Source: an uncultured Sphingomonas sp.
GTDB taxonomy: Bacteria > Pseudomonadota > Alphaproteobacteria > Sphingomonadales > Sphingomonadaceae
Assembly: GCF_946478955.1 (NCBI RefSeq)
Contig: NZ_CAMLDL010000008.1
Coordinates: forward strand, 58,764 to 122,763
Direction: 5' to 3'
Length of the DNA stretch: 64,000 nt
The notes below the pieces were generated by a model, which saw only the letters and a list, made by a program, of their open reading frames with translations, ran no database searches and was not told the origin of the DNA. The stretch's first letter is position 1. Each line of letters begins with the position of its first letter. Positions 62,754 to 64,000 of this stretch are shown in pieces. A program made the position numbers and the translations under genes.

Positions 62754-64000
62754 GGCCGCCGCGTCCACGCCCAGTTGGGTGCTTCTCGCTTATCTGATCT
62801 CCGGCGTCTGCTTCATCCTGGCCCTGCGCGGTTTGTCGAGCCCCGACAGCAGCCGCCGTGGCAATATGTTCGGCATGATCGGCATGGCAATTGCTGTGGT
62901 GACGACGCTGGTGACGCATGTGCCCTTCCTAACCGGTGGCCCGTTCGACGGGCCAACGGCAGGAACCAACCTCGATTGGACTGTGGTTGGTCAAATATTG
63001 GCGGCGATCGCCATTGGCGGCGGTATTGGCCTGATCATGGCGCGCAAGATCCAGATGACGGCGATGCCGCAGCTGGTCGCAGCCTTTCACTCGCTCGTCG
63101 GGATGGCGGCAGTCCTCGTCGGCGCGGCGGCCTTCCTGAACCCCGAAGCCTTTGGGATCACGGTCAGCGTTACGCCCATCGCGACGCCAACCGTCGTTTC
63201 CATCCTGCCGGTCAGTCGGGTTGAGATGATCCTGGGCGTTGCCATAGGTGCCATCACCTTCTCCGGCTCGGTCATCGCCTTCCTGAAACTCAACGGGAAT
63301 ATGAGCGGGACGCCGATCCTTCTGCCACTGCGGCACTGGATCAACCTCGCCATCCTGCTGGCGATCATCTTCTTCAGCTTTGGCTTCTGGCATTCGCAGT
63401 CGCCGATGGATTTCTGGATCGTGATGGGCCTCGCCTTCCTGATCGGCTTCCTCCTGATCATCCCGATTGGCGGGGCGGACATGCCGGTCGTTGTGTCGAT
63501 GCTGAACAGCTATTCCGGCTGGGCCGCCGCCGCGATGGGCTTCACCCTTCACAACACCGCGATGGTCATCACCGGCGCGCTGGTAGGCAGCTCGGGCGCG
63601 ATCCTCAGCTACATCATGTGCAAGGCGATGAACCGCAGCTTCATTTCCGTCATCGCTGGCGGCTTCGGCGCGGTGGAGAGCCGCGGGGGCGGGGAGGTCA
63701 TCGACCGGCCCTACAAGCGAGGCAGTGCCGAGGACGCGGCCTTCCTGATGAAGCAGGCCGACAAGGTCATCATCGTCCCCGGTTACGGCATGGCGGTCGC
63801 CCAGGCGCAGCATGTGCTGCGCGAAATGGCAGACCAGCTGAAGAAGGAAGGGGTGGAGGTGAAATATGCCATCCACCCGGTCGCGGGGCGCATGCCCGGC
63901 CATATGAACGTGCTGCTGGCCGAAGCGAACGTGCCTTATGACGAAGTGTTCGAGCTGGAGGACATCAACAGCGAATTCGCTACCGCCGACGTCGCCTTCG
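62746..64000 (+). CDS. pntB: NAD(P) transhydrogenase subunit beta, 3' end cut by window
   Basis: The first 418 residues of about 460-480. About nine helices with GGGIGLIMARKIQMTAMPQL, VAAFHSLVGMAAVLVGAAAF and GGADMPVVVSMLNSYSGWAA, then the NADP-binding domain III with IIVPGYGMAVAQAQHVLREM and YAIHPVAGRMPGHMNVLLAE. Its ATG overlaps pntAB by 8 nt. It forms the channel and NADP(H) site with PntAA/PntAB. Confidence 0.95.
   Translation, partial: MHEAAASTPSWVLLAYLISGVCFILALRGLSSPDSSRRGNMFGMIGMAIAVVTTLVTHVPFLTGGPFDGPTAGTNLDWTVVGQILAAIAIGGGIGLIMARKIQMTAMPQLVAAFHSLVGMAAVLVGAAAFLNPEAFGITVSVTPIATPTVVSILPVSRVEMILGVAIGAITFSGSVIAFLKLNGNMSGTPILLPLRHWINLAILLAIIFFSFGFWHSQSPMDFWIVMGLAFLIGFLLIIPIGGADMPVVVSMLNSYSGWAAAAMGFTLHNTAMVITGALVGSSGAILSYIMCKAMNRSFISVIAGGFGAVESRGGGEVIDRPYKRGSAEDAAFLMKQADKVIIVPGYGMAVAQAQHVLREMADQLKKEGVEVKYAIHPVAGRMPGHMNVLLAEANVPYDEVFELEDINSEFATADVAF

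Noticed and set aside
62929..63903. 324-codon frame antisense to pntB
   Set aside because: His/Asp/Arg-rich low-complexity translation typical of a shadow frame; pntB is clear on the other strand.

Overview
The window looks like chromosomal DNA of a sphingomonad (Alphaproteobacteria, Sphingomonadales). The signs are a TonB-dependent receptor with a large plug, a CcrM-type GANTC methyltransferase, ribosomal protein S9 with an acidic N-terminal extension, heme A synthase of the COX15 type, a separate aa3-oxidase subunit IV microprotein beside a three-part proton-translocating transhydrogenase, many 4-bp ATGA/GTGA gene overlaps and high GC with TTG/GTG/CTG starts. No phage, transposon, CRISPR array or rRNA was found. 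Two tRNAs are present, Gly(CCC) and Gln(TTG). Both window ends cut a gene (a DUF5694-like protein on the left, pntB on the right).

Layout. 0-6.6 kb: DUF5694-like secreted protein, CinA-type domain protein, mannose-6-phosphate isomerase, tRNA-Gly, TonB receptor, YhhQ-type queuosine-precursor transporter. 6.7-15.4 kb: a nucleoside and nucleotide salvage neighbourhood (PfkB-type nucleoside kinase, LOG-type phosphoribohydrolase, CNT nucleoside transporter, cytidine deaminase, UshA-like 5'-nucleotidase lipoprotein, AMP nucleosidase). It is interleaved with a 2OG-Fe(II) oxygenase, a KOW microprotein, a PhnA-like protein without its zinc ribbon and an AT-rich HEPN-like gene. 15.4-18.8 kb: marR-emrA-emrB efflux operon plus a DUF167 gene. 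19-23.7 kb: rplM-rpsI, ctaA-cutA, merC-Fur/Zur, pnuC-nadR. 23.7-29.5 kb: dxs-tlyA-tspO-ubiK-ybjN-proC-ilvE, tightly packed, with two probable CTG starts. 29.5-45 kb: a cyclic-di-GMP rich stretch (GGDEF-EAL hybrid, response regulator plus Hpt, response regulator plus EAL beside a double-PilZ protein) mixed with a sugar transporter, rRNA modification genes, an AMACR-type racemase, aminotransferase, msrA, tsaC and an acyl-CoA dehydrogenase.

45-55.8 kb is one long rightward run: POT peptide transporter, an amidohydrolase pair (one with its metal site lost), NnrU, glmM, a ThiD-VOC fusion, rnhB, ccrM and folP. 55.8-58.1 kb runs leftward: a degenerate sigma-54-type regulator followed by a DUF4274 protein. 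58.2-64 kb holds cox subunit IV, pntAA, then a 2.9-kb interruption carrying a 29-aa Trp-rich microprotein and a CHASE2-EAL protein on the opposite strand, then pntAB and pntB.

The observations I consider most worth pursuing are the cluster of eight GANTC sites directly upstream of ccrM, the AT-rich HEPN-like gene coupled to cdd, the two CTG starts with well-placed Shine-Dalgarno sequences, the ThiD-VOC fusion, the metal-site-less amidohydrolase partner, the regulator with GAFPGA instead of GAFTGA, and the split pnt operon. I do not see one obvious large new defence or secretion system here.
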